Shown here piece after piece: positions 9,501 through 16,521 of a stretch of DNA of 64,000 nucleotides (position 1 is its first letter; every line of letters starts with the position of its first letter). Made by a program: the position numbers and the translations under genes. The notes beneath the pieces were generated by a model. That model saw nothing but the letters and a program-made list of their open reading frames with translations, did no database searches and had not been told where the DNA came from. The stretch is from an uncultured Saprospiraceae bacterium (GTDB lineage Bacteria > Bacteroidota > Bacteroidia > Chitinophagales > Saprospiraceae), in the NCBI GenBank assembly GCA_937928045.1, contig CALFWO010000020.1, positions 62,001 to 126,000 on the forward strand, read 5' to 3'.

Positions 9501-11060
9501 CGCTACTATGGACCAACTTGTAGTTCTTCTTCCATAGCTGTGGCCTCCGTTTTCGCTTTGGCATCCGAAGTATTTAATACAATACCTGGTCAAGAGACAT
9601 TTGCCTCAGAACTATTAACTACTGCTGAATTGGCATGGGATTATGTTCTTCCTATGTACAACTCAAATAATTTAGAAACAGATTGTGACGATGGCACCAT
9701 AAACGCCGGTGATGCAGATTGGAATGCCGCCTTGCAAAAAAGTAATCTAATTGCTGCTTCTATCTATTTGTACAAAATTACAGGAGCAGCTAATTATCAT
9801 GATCACATCATTAATAATATTAACGACGCTCAAGCAATAAATGAAAACTATTGGTCTGGTTATAACATGGCAACTCAAGAAGCCTTATTACTTTTTACAA
9901 CCATTGAAAGCGGTGATCTAAATACAAAAAACACGATTCTTAGTTCCATCACCAACCAGGTTCAAAATAATTGGAATGACTTTTTAGGTTTTTCAGCACT
10001 CGACCTTTATCGTTCTCATATGCACACGAATGCGTATCACTGGGGAAGTAATTTGGTAAAGGCCAATTTAGGAACTTTGAATTTGCAATTGAATAAATAC
10101 AATATTCGTCCAGATCTTGCAACAAGTTTTGGTCAGAAAGCAGAAGAACAATTGCACTACTTCCATGGAATTAATCCTGGAAATATGGTCCACTTGTCCA
10201 ACATGTACGACCTAGGTGGGGACAACTGTGTCAATGAAATTTATCATGGTTGGTTTGCTGATGGAACGGATTATGATCACGCATTAAATTCTCCAAAAGG
10301 TCCTCCACCGGGCTATTTGGTCGGAGGACCAAATCAAAGTTATTCCGATGATACTTCATGCCCACCTTATGGGCAACCAGCACAAAAGTCAATTCTTGAT
10401 TTCAATACTGATTGGCCAATTCCTTCTTGGGAAATTTCTGAACCAGCAATTTATTATCAAGCCGCTTATATACGATTGCTTGCTGCTTATTCAGAATCTG
10501 TCGATAATCCCTTACCGCTCAATTTTTTGGCTTTTACACTTAGGGCTGATGAAAATGATGCGGTATTAAATTGGCAAACGAGCAATGAAATTGATATTAA
10601 CAAATATGAAATAGAGAGAAGCTTTGATTTTATCTCTTGGAAAAAAATTGGAGAAGTATCAGCACGTAATGTTTTGTCTGTGAGTGAATACAACTATGTG
10701 GATGAAAATATCTTAGTCGATGCCCCGAATGATATAGTAAGTTATAGGATAAAAATCTTAGAACGAAACCAAAGTACCAGTTACTCTGATACCAATAGTT
10801 TGGATATTATCCGGACTTCAACATTCGAAGTATTTCCTAATCCAGCCAGTGAAGAAATAAATATCAACCTAGGAAGTTCTTCGGCAAAAGATGCTCAGAT
10901 TAGCCTGTTGAATAGCTTGGGCCAAGTCATTGATCAAATTGGGGTTGGTAACAATCAGGTGAAATTGGAATATTCCTTAAAAGATTTACCTAACGGTTGT
11001 TACTTATTGTTGTATGAAGCGAATGGTCAAAGGCATACTAAAAAGATAATTAAAGAGTAA
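6537..11060 (+). CDS. Secreted two-domain glycoside hydrolase: GH74-type propeller plus GH9, T9SS-exported
   Basis: A 1507-residue protein. After a signal peptide (1-19, ending LIAQ), residues ~20-715 form a GH74-like double propeller typical of xyloglucanases: GAGGWITGMDVNPN, AKSDVGGAY (D50 is the probable catalytic Asp), GERLAVDP, and many W-S-T/D-G-G-x-W repeats; D436 in SAWDLD is a tentative second catalytic residue. An Ig-like CelD_N domain follows (~729-830), then a GH9 catalytic domain (~840-1318) with GGWFDAGDYNKY (D900, D903) and SWEISEPAIYYQAAY (catalytic Glu E1302). A beta-rich Fn3-like segment (~1325-1420) leads to a T9SS sorting domain (FEVFPNPASEEININ). It should cut xyloglucan and beta-1,4-glucan outside the cell. 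It probably responds to the adjacent sigma/FecR/receptor set. Confidence 0.88.
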   Translation: MRKIIFILCCFVSQSLIAQGNWEILKTGAGGWITGMDVNPNSGLILAKSDVGGAYSYNYGANEWKQLVTAQSMPAGAVDWKKYQGVQSIVSAPSNSNRLYMAFDHAVYYSDNKGENWLPTNLTGVNFAPNDDESKLHGERLAVDPLDENIVYYGSIDQGLWRTTNGMDWSKINSIPNGTVDRGVRSISFDAAVNDGNKTLRIYVAVDGEGIYHSENGGNSWTKFIIPQIPNGNPQIFDMELASNGNLFICGFDEAPGGVLNSFGALRYDGTNWVQIFSEDLSIGYSELAVNRDNPNQVYLFSYGYSETYRTYNAGSAAPSWDYLTFDIQAPNIPWLQDNDSVWFTLGEVTFDAIKPNRIWISYGTGTFYSDDIFDSNMTWIEASSGQEHLVSNDAITMANGNILTAHWDFTMFLHDDQNQYPTNKLPTTRFNSAWDLDQSPSDPNFVVAVITDHRGCCFDNESRNSGYSEDAGQTWTQFASMPEGQYDLFYGTMAVSANDNDNIIWLPTSNRPPYYTTDKGQTWTAATLPGNSGNCCHDGFFFKRRALVADRVEDNTFYIYDWGAGHIFKTSDGGASWVKYDAVLPAWSFNAKILSVPGKAGHLFWVNGPEDAASLIEGIHHSTDGGQTWSELSNTDQILNIGIGKAKDNTSYPALFACGNIDGEYGYWQSDDEGSSWEKIGLYPTGQYEWPTVMEGDPHRYGRLIVGYAGNGFVSYQKASDALPPTISDHIHIDQFGYQPQGKKVAVLSNPQVGANNLAEYIPGNTLEIKDADTDAVVFSSSIIQWFSGATHDQSGDQGWWFDFSSLNTTGDYYVYDPENHVRSYEFKISEDVYNDILTAATRMFYYNRCNLAKEATHAGADWTDGISFTNSLQDANCRFIGEPMNASLEKDLTGGWFDAGDYNKYITFAHETLHNLLQAYQEHPMSFKDDNNIPESGNGIPDLLDEIKWELLWMQKMCNSDGSVHNKMGSINYLNGSSPPSINTEQRYYGPTCSSSSIAVASVFALASEVFNTIPGQETFASELLTTAELAWDYVLPMYNSNNLETDCDDGTINAGDADWNAALQKSNLIAASIYLYKITGAANYHDHIINNINDAQAINENYWSGYNMATQEALLLFTTIESGDLNTKNTILSSITNQVQNNWNDFLGFSALDLYRSHMHTNAYHWGSNLVKANLGTLNLQLNKYNIRPDLATSFGQKAEEQLHYFHGINPGNMVHLSNMYDLGGDNCVNEIYHGWFADGTDYDHALNSPKGPPPGYLVGGPNQSYSDDTSCPPYGQPAQKSILDFNTDWPIPSWEISEPAIYYQAAYIRLLAAYSESVDNPLPLNFLAFTLRADENDAVLNWQTSNEIDINKYEIERSFDFISWKKIGEVSARNVLSVSEYNYVDENILVDAPNDIVSYRIKILERNQSTSYSDTNSLDIIRTSTFEVFPNPASEEININLGSSSAKDAQISLLNSLGQVIDQIGVGNNQVKLEYSLKDLPNGCYLLLYEANGQRHTKKIIKE

Positions 11061-11151
11061 TATTCATGTTTGCTTTAGGTAGAGCTCAGTAAGCCTTGAA
11101 TATGTATAGCCAATTTTGCAACCTGAAGAGGTTGGAATTGTCCTATAAAAA

Positions 11152-11178
11152 ATCCCTCAGCAATTTTTGCTGAGGGAT
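11152..11178 (-). terminator. Intrinsic terminator after the sigma/barrel operon
   Basis: An 11-bp perfect stem (11152-11162 with 11168-11178) has a 5-nt loop. On the minus strand it is followed by a run of T residues. It lies between the convergent GH74-GH9 gene and the minus-strand operon and may also serve the plus-strand gene. Confidence 0.8.
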
Positions 11179-11206
11179 ATATAAAAAATCTATATAAAAA
11201 TACGCT

Positions 11207-12592
11207 CTAAATTTTACTTTTTATTCCTGCCTGTATTCCATAAAACAGCGGTCCTTTTCGATCAGTTCTGCCCCACTTTCCAAAATATTTGGAACCATGA
11301 ATTCCCAAATTCAATCCAATTTTTTCGGATAACGAAAATTCATAATTAGCGGCAAAACGAGTGGCAAATCTACCTCCTTTTAAATCTGAATTGTTTTTAT
11401 CAAAAGATTGAATAATTTCATCACTGTTTAATTCTAAACCTTTGGAGTTAACCGTAAAGGCATATTCTCCACCAAGATATAAACGCAAATTTGTCTTGTC
11501 ATTTAACTTGAACGTTATACCATAGTTTAACTGTAAACTTTGGAACTGATGTTTATTGTAATGAACGGCTTTTTGCCTCTGAGAAGCATTCACAAATGTA
11601 TCCCTTCGAGTTTCTGAAATTTCAGATCCCGTCAAACTATTTACGAGTTTTCCAACGACCGCATTTTCAAGTTCCTGCTTGTAGTTCCTTGTACCTTCAT
11701 ATTCAAAAAGTTGGTTTAGACTTGAAAATTGATAAGCTAGTTCAACACTTTGTTTTTTAGAAAAATTTAATTCTATTGATGGTCTAATGGTAAATCCAGG
11801 ATAGCCAGAGAGGAAATCATAGTTAATGTCTTTTTGATCCATTTCCAGCCAATTGATTGCACCAGAAGCCAGTCCCCAACGCATTGACAAATCTTTTCTG
11901 GGTGTATCAGATTTTATTTGCTCTACAATTTTTTGGTGTCTGGGTAAAAATTTAATATTCCGATTGAATGTCAGTTTGCTTAAATGGATAGTTGGTAATT
12001 GGATAAAACTATTGATTGCTCTTACTTGATTGATTTCAGTGAAATTCTTTTGTAATTCAGTTTCGCCAGTTCGCGTTCTCTGAACATTTGTACTCGCACT
12101 GAATTCCTCGTTTTTGAAGTAACGGTTTGAATTACTTTTTGATGCAGCAATGTTTGAATTTACCTTTCTCTGTTTATTCTCAATTACATTTGACTTCTGA
12201 ACCTGATCAATTTGAGTAATTAATCCATTTAAACTGGTTGTATTTTTTTCTAGCTTTTTTGATTGTATATTTTCTACTATAGTTGATTTCTTTTTATTGT
12301 TTACAATGTATTTATCTATGTCTTCAGCATTACTCTTGACAATTGGCTTTTCGATTTCTTGGTTCACTTCTTCTTTTTGCTCTCCGTAAATTGCGTTGAA
12401 AGTCATCCAACTTCCGCAACCGGCTACAAACAAAAGAAGCAATAACGACCACCATTTTTTGGAAGCGACAGCTTTCTGGTCATCCATCTTTTCTTGGATA
12501 CCTGCTTTCATATCTTCCCAGCCAAAGCCATCAGGAAGGTTTGAATCTTGCCCTTCGAATTCGTCCTTAAAATTTTCTTCAAAGTAATCCAT
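11207..12592 (-). CDS. Membrane protein with anti-sigma-like N-terminus and beta-barrel-like C-terminus
   Basis: A 461-residue protein whose ATG overlaps the end of an ECF sigma gene by 14 nt, the place of an anti-sigma factor. Residues 1-45 are soluble and acidic (DGFGWEDMKAGIQEKM). A hydrophobic segment at ~46-67 (WWSLLLLLFVAGCGSWMTF) is one inner-membrane span. Residues ~70-230 are polar and rich in Asn, Lys and Ser, with little predicted fold. Residues ~235-461 show alternating hydrophobic strands typical of outer-membrane barrels (RLYLGGEYAFTVNS, FAANYEFSLSEKIGLNLG, FYGIQAGIKSKI). An inner-membrane anchor joined by a long linker to a barrel-like domain is topologically odd; it may bridge the periplasm. 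Anti-sigma function rests on position and the short N-terminal domain. Confidence 0.6.
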   Translation of the reverse strand: MDYFEENFKDEFEGQDSNLPDGFGWEDMKAGIQEKMDDQKAVASKKWWSLLLLLFVAGCGSWMTFNAIYGEQKEEVNQEIEKPIVKSNAEDIDKYIVNNKKKSTIVENIQSKKLEKNTTSLNGLITQIDQVQKSNVIENKQRKVNSNIAASKSNSNRYFKNEEFSASTNVQRTRTGETELQKNFTEINQVRAINSFIQLPTIHLSKLTFNRNIKFLPRHQKIVEQIKSDTPRKDLSMRWGLASGAINWLEMDQKDINYDFLSGYPGFTIRPSIELNFSKKQSVELAYQFSSLNQLFEYEGTRNYKQELENAVVGKLVNSLTGSEISETRRDTFVNASQRQKAVHYNKHQFQSLQLNYGITFKLNDKTNLRLYLGGEYAFTVNSKGLELNSDEIIQSFDKNNSDLKGGRFATRFAANYEFSLSEKIGLNLGIHGSKYFGKWGRTDRKGPLFYGIQAGIKSKI

Positions 12593-13130
12593 ATAAATTC
12601 GATTTATATTGATTTGTAAGATAACGTTGAATCCATTTTTTCCCTCTTGTCAATTGGGATCTAGATGTTTCCGCGTTAATATTTAATTGTTTGGCTATTT
12701 CTTTATGGGTACAGCCATCCATAACAGCTAGCATAAAAACCACCCTATAGCCTTGAGGCATTTTTTCCAGGATATGTTCAATATCTTTTCTAGTTAAATC
12801 CGTGGGTAAAGGAGCATCGTCAATAATTTCCACACTATCTTCTAAGCCCTCTGCAATAAATAATGGTCTAGCTTTCCTTAAGTGTTGCAGGCATTCATTG
12901 ACTGCAATTTTTCTAATCCAATTGTTAAAGCTTCCTTTTTCCATATTGAAGCTGTTAATATTGCTAAACACTTTGGCGAAAACTTCTTGCATTAAATCTT
13001 TACGTAATTCGGTATCTTTTACATATCGTTTGATAATACTGTAAACATAAGGAGCGCATTGCTTGTACAATTGAGCATGGCCTTTTTCAAGTCCATTTAG
13101 ACAATCCTTTATTAATTCAGCTGTTATCAA
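12579..13130 (-). CDS. ECF-family RNA polymerase sigma factor
   Basis: A 183-residue sigma factor with region 2 (~residues 40-90: QEVFAKVFSNINSF and WIRKIAVNECLQHLRK) and region 4 (~115-170: MPQGYRVVFMLAVMDGCTHK followed by an EIAKQLNINAETSRSQL helix-turn-helix). It is unrelated at close range to the sigma factor at 5780-6283. The next gene overlaps it by 14 nt and looks like a dedicated membrane anti-sigma partner, so the pair should be translationally coupled. There is no TonB receptor beside it, so its signal is unlikely to be the classical FecA type. Confidence 0.88.
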   Translation of the reverse strand: MITAELIKDCLNGLEKGHAQLYKQCAPYVYSIIKRYVKDTELRKDLMQEVFAKVFSNINSFNMEKGSFNNWIRKIAVNECLQHLRKARPLFIAEGLEDSVEIIDDAPLPTDLTRKDIEHILEKMPQGYRVVFMLAVMDGCTHKEIAKQLNINAETSRSQLTRGKKWIQRYLTNQYKSNLYGLL

Positions 13131-13151
13131 AAAAGTTGGTTGTAAGGTTAG

Positions 13152-13190
13152 AAATAGTTCCTGCCAATTTTTTTTCAGCAGGAACTATTT
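13152..13190 (-). terminator. Hairpin between the repeat lipoprotein and sigma genes
   Basis: A perfect 13-bp stem (13152-13164 with 13178-13190) and a 13-nt T-rich loop lie in the 75-nt gap between the lipoprotein stop and the sigma ATG. The following T-tract on the minus strand is weak, so it may only reduce read-through from the lipoprotein gene into the sigma gene. Confidence 0.55.
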
Positions 13191-13205
13191 TCTTTTGTCT
13201 AAAGA

Positions 13206-14396
13206 TTATTGACAATCAGAGAGGAATAGAAAATAAGCTTCTATATCTGCAATTGTTACAGTTTCTCCGGTGCTGATTTTAACAACACTTAATGGAAAGT
13301 CTAGCGTGTAATCGCCTGTACTATTATTGACTAAATCTAATGCCCCTTGATCTGAAGTAATTTCAATAGTTTCTCCTGTAAACATATCAGAACCAGTTAA
13401 AGGATACACTAAATCATAACATGTTCCACCCATTAATGAAGATTGTAAAATATGTCCGATTATTGGAGTTAATATTGGGCCATCAAAACAATCAAACAAT
13501 GCATTTGCCAATTCTTCATCGCTGTTCACAACTACTATATTTCCATCTGCATCAATAACGCTTAGTGGATATACAAATCCCTGAATTCCTGAGATCATAG
13601 CATTAGCATAATCGTTTTCATCATTCAGAGTAACCACATTTCCGTCGAAATCTACTACATCAAAAGGGTAAGAAAATGCTAAACATCCAATTCCACCAAT
13701 TCCATAGTTAGTAGTATCAATACCAGGGTTGTAGTTATTATCGCAACTAGCTACAAGACCAAATAATTCATCATCGTTGTTGGCAGTTACTATCATTCCA
13801 TCTTCATCAATTAAGCTAATTGGAAAATTGAAGTATAATTCTGGATTATTTACAATCAACTCAACGAATTCTTCTTCCGAAGCTGCTGAGAAATCATTTC
13901 CTTGTCCATCGTTCAAACCTATAGGATAGACCAACTGATAGCAAGAATTGATATCACAAATTAAGAACGCAGGAAATCCATCGTTACCTGACCATCCAGT
14001 ATCTGGAATACAAGCAGCAAATAACTCTCCTAATTCTTCTCCATTGTTAGCTACAGCTGTTTCTCCATCGTCATAAGTAACATTTACTGGATAAACGAAA
14101 TCAATAACTAGTGGTTCGCTTTCTAGAACTTCAAAAAATTCCTCTTCTGAGTTCACCGTAGTAATTTCTCCGTCTGCATTCAAACCGAACGGAAAGTCAA
14201 CAGTAAAGCAATCTAAATCCAAGCCGTCAGCGCTATTGGATTGAACATTAAAAACCAATTGATTAGTGGAAGAAATAGTTGGGACTAATTCTTCAAGAAC
14301 TGGCTCTTGGATATCAATAATTTCTTCCTTTTTACATGAGGATAAACCGATTATCAACAAGAGTGTAAATAGTGATAATAATTTTGTGTATTTCAT
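13206..14396 (-). CDS. Lipoprotein made of Cys-bracketed FPxxxxxxDG repeats, unknown function
   Basis: A 396-residue lipoprotein with signal peptide and lipobox (IIGLSSC, Cys21). The mature part is four tandem units of ~70-75 residues (from about 60, 145, 235 and 320). Each unit starts with Cys plus a short beta segment such as DCFTVDFPFGL or SCYQLVYPIGL, contains two half-repeats of the form (F/Y)P-x-x-V/L-x-x-x-D-G-x-x-x-x-x-N-S/N-x-E-E-L/F, and ends with Cys (FAAC, VASC, LFDC, LSDC). The paired cysteines could form one disulfide per unit. I do not recognise a characterised family. The mature protein is strongly acidic, which could mean calcium binding. It sits directly upstream of an ECF sigma / anti-sigma pair, separated by a hairpin. 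Confidence 0.75.
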   Translation of the reverse strand: MKYTKLLSLFTLLLIIGLSSCKKEEIIDIQEPVLEELVPTISSTNQLVFNVQSNSADGLDLDCFTVDFPFGLNADGEITTVNSEEEFFEVLESEPLVIDFVYPVNVTYDDGETAVANNGEELGELFAACIPDTGWSGNDGFPAFLICDINSCYQLVYPIGLNDGQGNDFSAASEEEFVELIVNNPELYFNFPISLIDEDGMIVTANNDDELFGLVASCDNNYNPGIDTTNYGIGGIGCLAFSYPFDVVDFDGNVVTLNDENDYANAMISGIQGFVYPLSVIDADGNIVVVNSDEELANALFDCFDGPILTPIIGHILQSSLMGGTCYDLVYPLTGSDMFTGETIEITSDQGALDLVNNSTGDYTLDFPLSVVKISTGETVTIADIEAYFLFLSDCQ

Positions 14397-14641
14397 CGAA
14401 ATTTAATTTTTAAAAAAATTTAATTGCTTTGTTTTTATTTAAGCAACTTTGAGAAAATAAAAGTATTGAGCTCACTATACTATATGCCTTCTGAGCAAAG
14501 AACGCTGCACCAGTTGTAATAATTTTTAGAAAACAATGGATCCGGGCTATTGTTTAGAAGGTAAGTTATTCATTTTGTGAGGATTGGAAGGGAAATGTCG
14601 GGGAATGGCGGAAGTGGAGCTAGCGGTTTACCCTGGCCGCA

Positions 14642-14678
14642 AAAAGAGGAATATGACTATTGGTCATACTCCTCTTTT
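14642..14678 (-). terminator. Intrinsic terminator after the tail-fibre-like gene
   Basis: A 16-bp stem with one mismatch (14642-14657 with 14663-14678), a 5-nt loop and a T-run on the minus strand lie 24 nt past the stop of the gene ending at 14702. I see nothing else in the rest of the gap down to 14397, except the A/T-rich leader of the repeat lipoprotein. Confidence 0.85.
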
Positions 14679-14701
14679 ACCAGTATAAGAAAGAATCTTA
14701 A

Positions 14702-16030
14702 CTATTTGTTGTTTATTTTTTCTGCTTTTAATCCGTCTACTTCTTTTCTTAATGCTTGGATCAACTTATTCGCCTCTATTTGATACAAGGTCAATTCTTC
14801 AATCTTTTGTAATAACTTTGAATCCATATCTCCCAATAATATTCCATTTTTCGCTACTTCCGCAGCACTTGGAATATCCTTTAGATGACCTTTATCATTG
14901 ATGTGCTTTTCCACTTCTTCTAATGTCGGTAGATCGTAATCTTTTTCAAAAACAAAGTCCGACCAACCAGTTTCAACTTTGATTTCTTTGGCTCGGATCT
15001 TACCATTGACAGCCAGTCTCCATTCTTGTCCAGGGTCAGTAGTTCCAATTCCTACTTCTCCACTTGGTGTTATTGTCATTGAAGTACCAGTATTATTTAT
15101 AAATTCAGTTTGACCTGTTCCGTTAGAAGCGACTCTCATGTCATTATTACTGTCAAATCCAAAATATCCTTGACGGACTCCATCTTTCCGAAAGTCAATA
15201 TAATTCCAAGCAGAGCCTCCTATTTTATTAAAGAAAAAACCTTGATCTGAACTATGATCTACCCTAAATGAGTTCGTCAAAAACCTTACTTTGTAGCTCG
15301 TAGAAGAGGCTGTTCCCACTCCCAGTTGATCGGTAAAATAACCGTTTCCTACAACATGTAATATTTGAGCAGGCGCATTGGTTCCTATTCCCACTTTACC
15401 ATTATTACTCATATATAGCGTATTAGATGGAGTTCCATCTTGAATCGTAAGCGGATTGAGATTACCATTTATGGCATCACTAATTATGAAGTCTTCACCG
15501 GTCGAAACCACCAAATTCCACGCAGCGGCATCCGTTTTTATTTTAATGCTTTCCGATGAAGAAGCCTCTCCAACCGTCAATCCCTGAGTAGATATATGAT
15601 TTACAGCATTAATATTCTTATTACTCATTTCTAAATGTGTAGTTGCCGTATGATCTCCTAGATTATCCTCTTTCATTTTAGTCCAATCTGAAATATTCGC
15701 ACCTCTTAATTTCCTAGTCCAACAAGTATTGCTTACGGCATTTTCACAATAGATTTGACTTAAAACACCTGAATTTACTTTCAACGTTGTTAAAAAACCT
15801 TCATCCGTTCCTGCTGGAAAATTTGAAGAAGACGCGTTATCAGGTCTTCCGTAAACAATTCCTGTTTGAGCCAAATTTGCATCACCCACGAATTGTGGAA
15901 CATATGAGACTTGTCCATTTCCTAATGGCAATTCATTTCCGATTAAATTGTCCTGTCCGATTACTGATGAACAAATTAAGAACATTAAAAAACAAAGAAC
16001 AACAATGCATAAGTTAGTCGTTTTTTTCAT
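14702..16030 (-). CDS. Secreted tail-fibre-like protein with C-terminal coiled coil
   Basis: A 442-residue protein with a signal peptide (1-26, ending SSVIGQ). The body contains repeats of the type VGIGTNAPAQILHV and VGIGTTDPGQEWRLAVNG, which resemble trimeric fibre proteins. A module around residues 265-345 (NSFRVDHSSDQGFFFNK, WNYIDFRKDGVRQGYFGF) is shared with the next gene. The C-terminal ~90 residues, with VFEKDYDLPTLEEVEKHI, GHLKDIPSAAEVAKNGILLG and a heptad-rich end (LLQKIEELTLYQIEANK), are a domain common at the ends of Bacteroidota fibre-like proteins and probably trimerise. There is no T9SS sorting domain. The function is unknown; surface fibre or adhesin is the natural guess. Confidence 0.75.
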   Translation of the reverse strand: MKKTTNLCIVVLCFLMFLICSSVIGQDNLIGNELPLGNGQVSYVPQFVGDANLAQTGIVYGRPDNASSSNFPAGTDEGFLTTLKVNSGVLSQIYCENAVSNTCWTRKLRGANISDWTKMKEDNLGDHTATTHLEMSNKNINAVNHISTQGLTVGEASSSESIKIKTDAAAWNLVVSTGEDFIISDAINGNLNPLTIQDGTPSNTLYMSNNGKVGIGTNAPAQILHVVGNGYFTDQLGVGTASSTSYKVRFLTNSFRVDHSSDQGFFFNKIGGSAWNYIDFRKDGVRQGYFGFDSNNDMRVASNGTGQTEFINNTGTSMTITPSGEVGIGTTDPGQEWRLAVNGKIRAKEIKVETGWSDFVFEKDYDLPTLEEVEKHINDKGHLKDIPSAAEVAKNGILLGDMDSKLLQKIEELTLYQIEANKLIQALRKEVDGLKAEKINNK

Positions 16031-16284
16031 AATAATTTTATTTTATATTCAAAAAAAAGGACAGCGATTTCCTTCTCATTTTTTTTATTTTAACTTAGTT
16101 AAGTCGGTTAGAAAGTCATTAAATCTTAACTAAAATTATAGCACTGGTGCAAATATTAATGTTCATTTTTCATTAAATCAGTCTTATACGTTATGAAACG
16201 TTTTGGGAAAATCTACTCACAAATCAAAAGATTAAATATTCTTATTTCATTCAATTAATTCAAATCTGCACATTCAAACAGTCA

Positions 16285-16478
16285 ATTCTCGTTTCCCATT
16301 TGAAAAGTCTCTAACAATCAGTTACCCTCAATATGTATATTTTCATCAGGAGTGGGAGTAGAAATTCCCACATTCCCATTTACATCACGATGGATCACCC
16401 TTGAGCATCGTAGTCGTTCAGCTCAGCAAGCGACAAGCTCAACATCAGCCCAATAAAAGTCAGTTGTATTGTTTTCAT
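16285..16478 (-). pseudogene. Decayed copy of the 5' end of the neighbouring fibre-like gene
   Basis: These 194 nt align along their whole length with 18262-18456, the first ~65 codons of the intact fibre-like gene, including its ATG (here 16478-16476) and signal peptide (MKTIQLTFIGLMLSLSL). One C is missing from a CCCC run, which shifts the frame and gives a TGA at codon 28. Homology stops at 16285. The rest of the 16031-16521 gap is A/T-rich and shows no gene. Confidence 0.85.
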
Positions 16479-16521
16479 AGCATATTAATTTGAATTAAAA
16501 TTTTGATTTCTAACTTAATAA

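Noticed and set aside
16380-16420. Phase-variable C-tract in the decayed fibre gene
   Set aside because: The run is only three or four C residues, and the copy ends after about 65 codons, so restoring the frame would not give a working protein.
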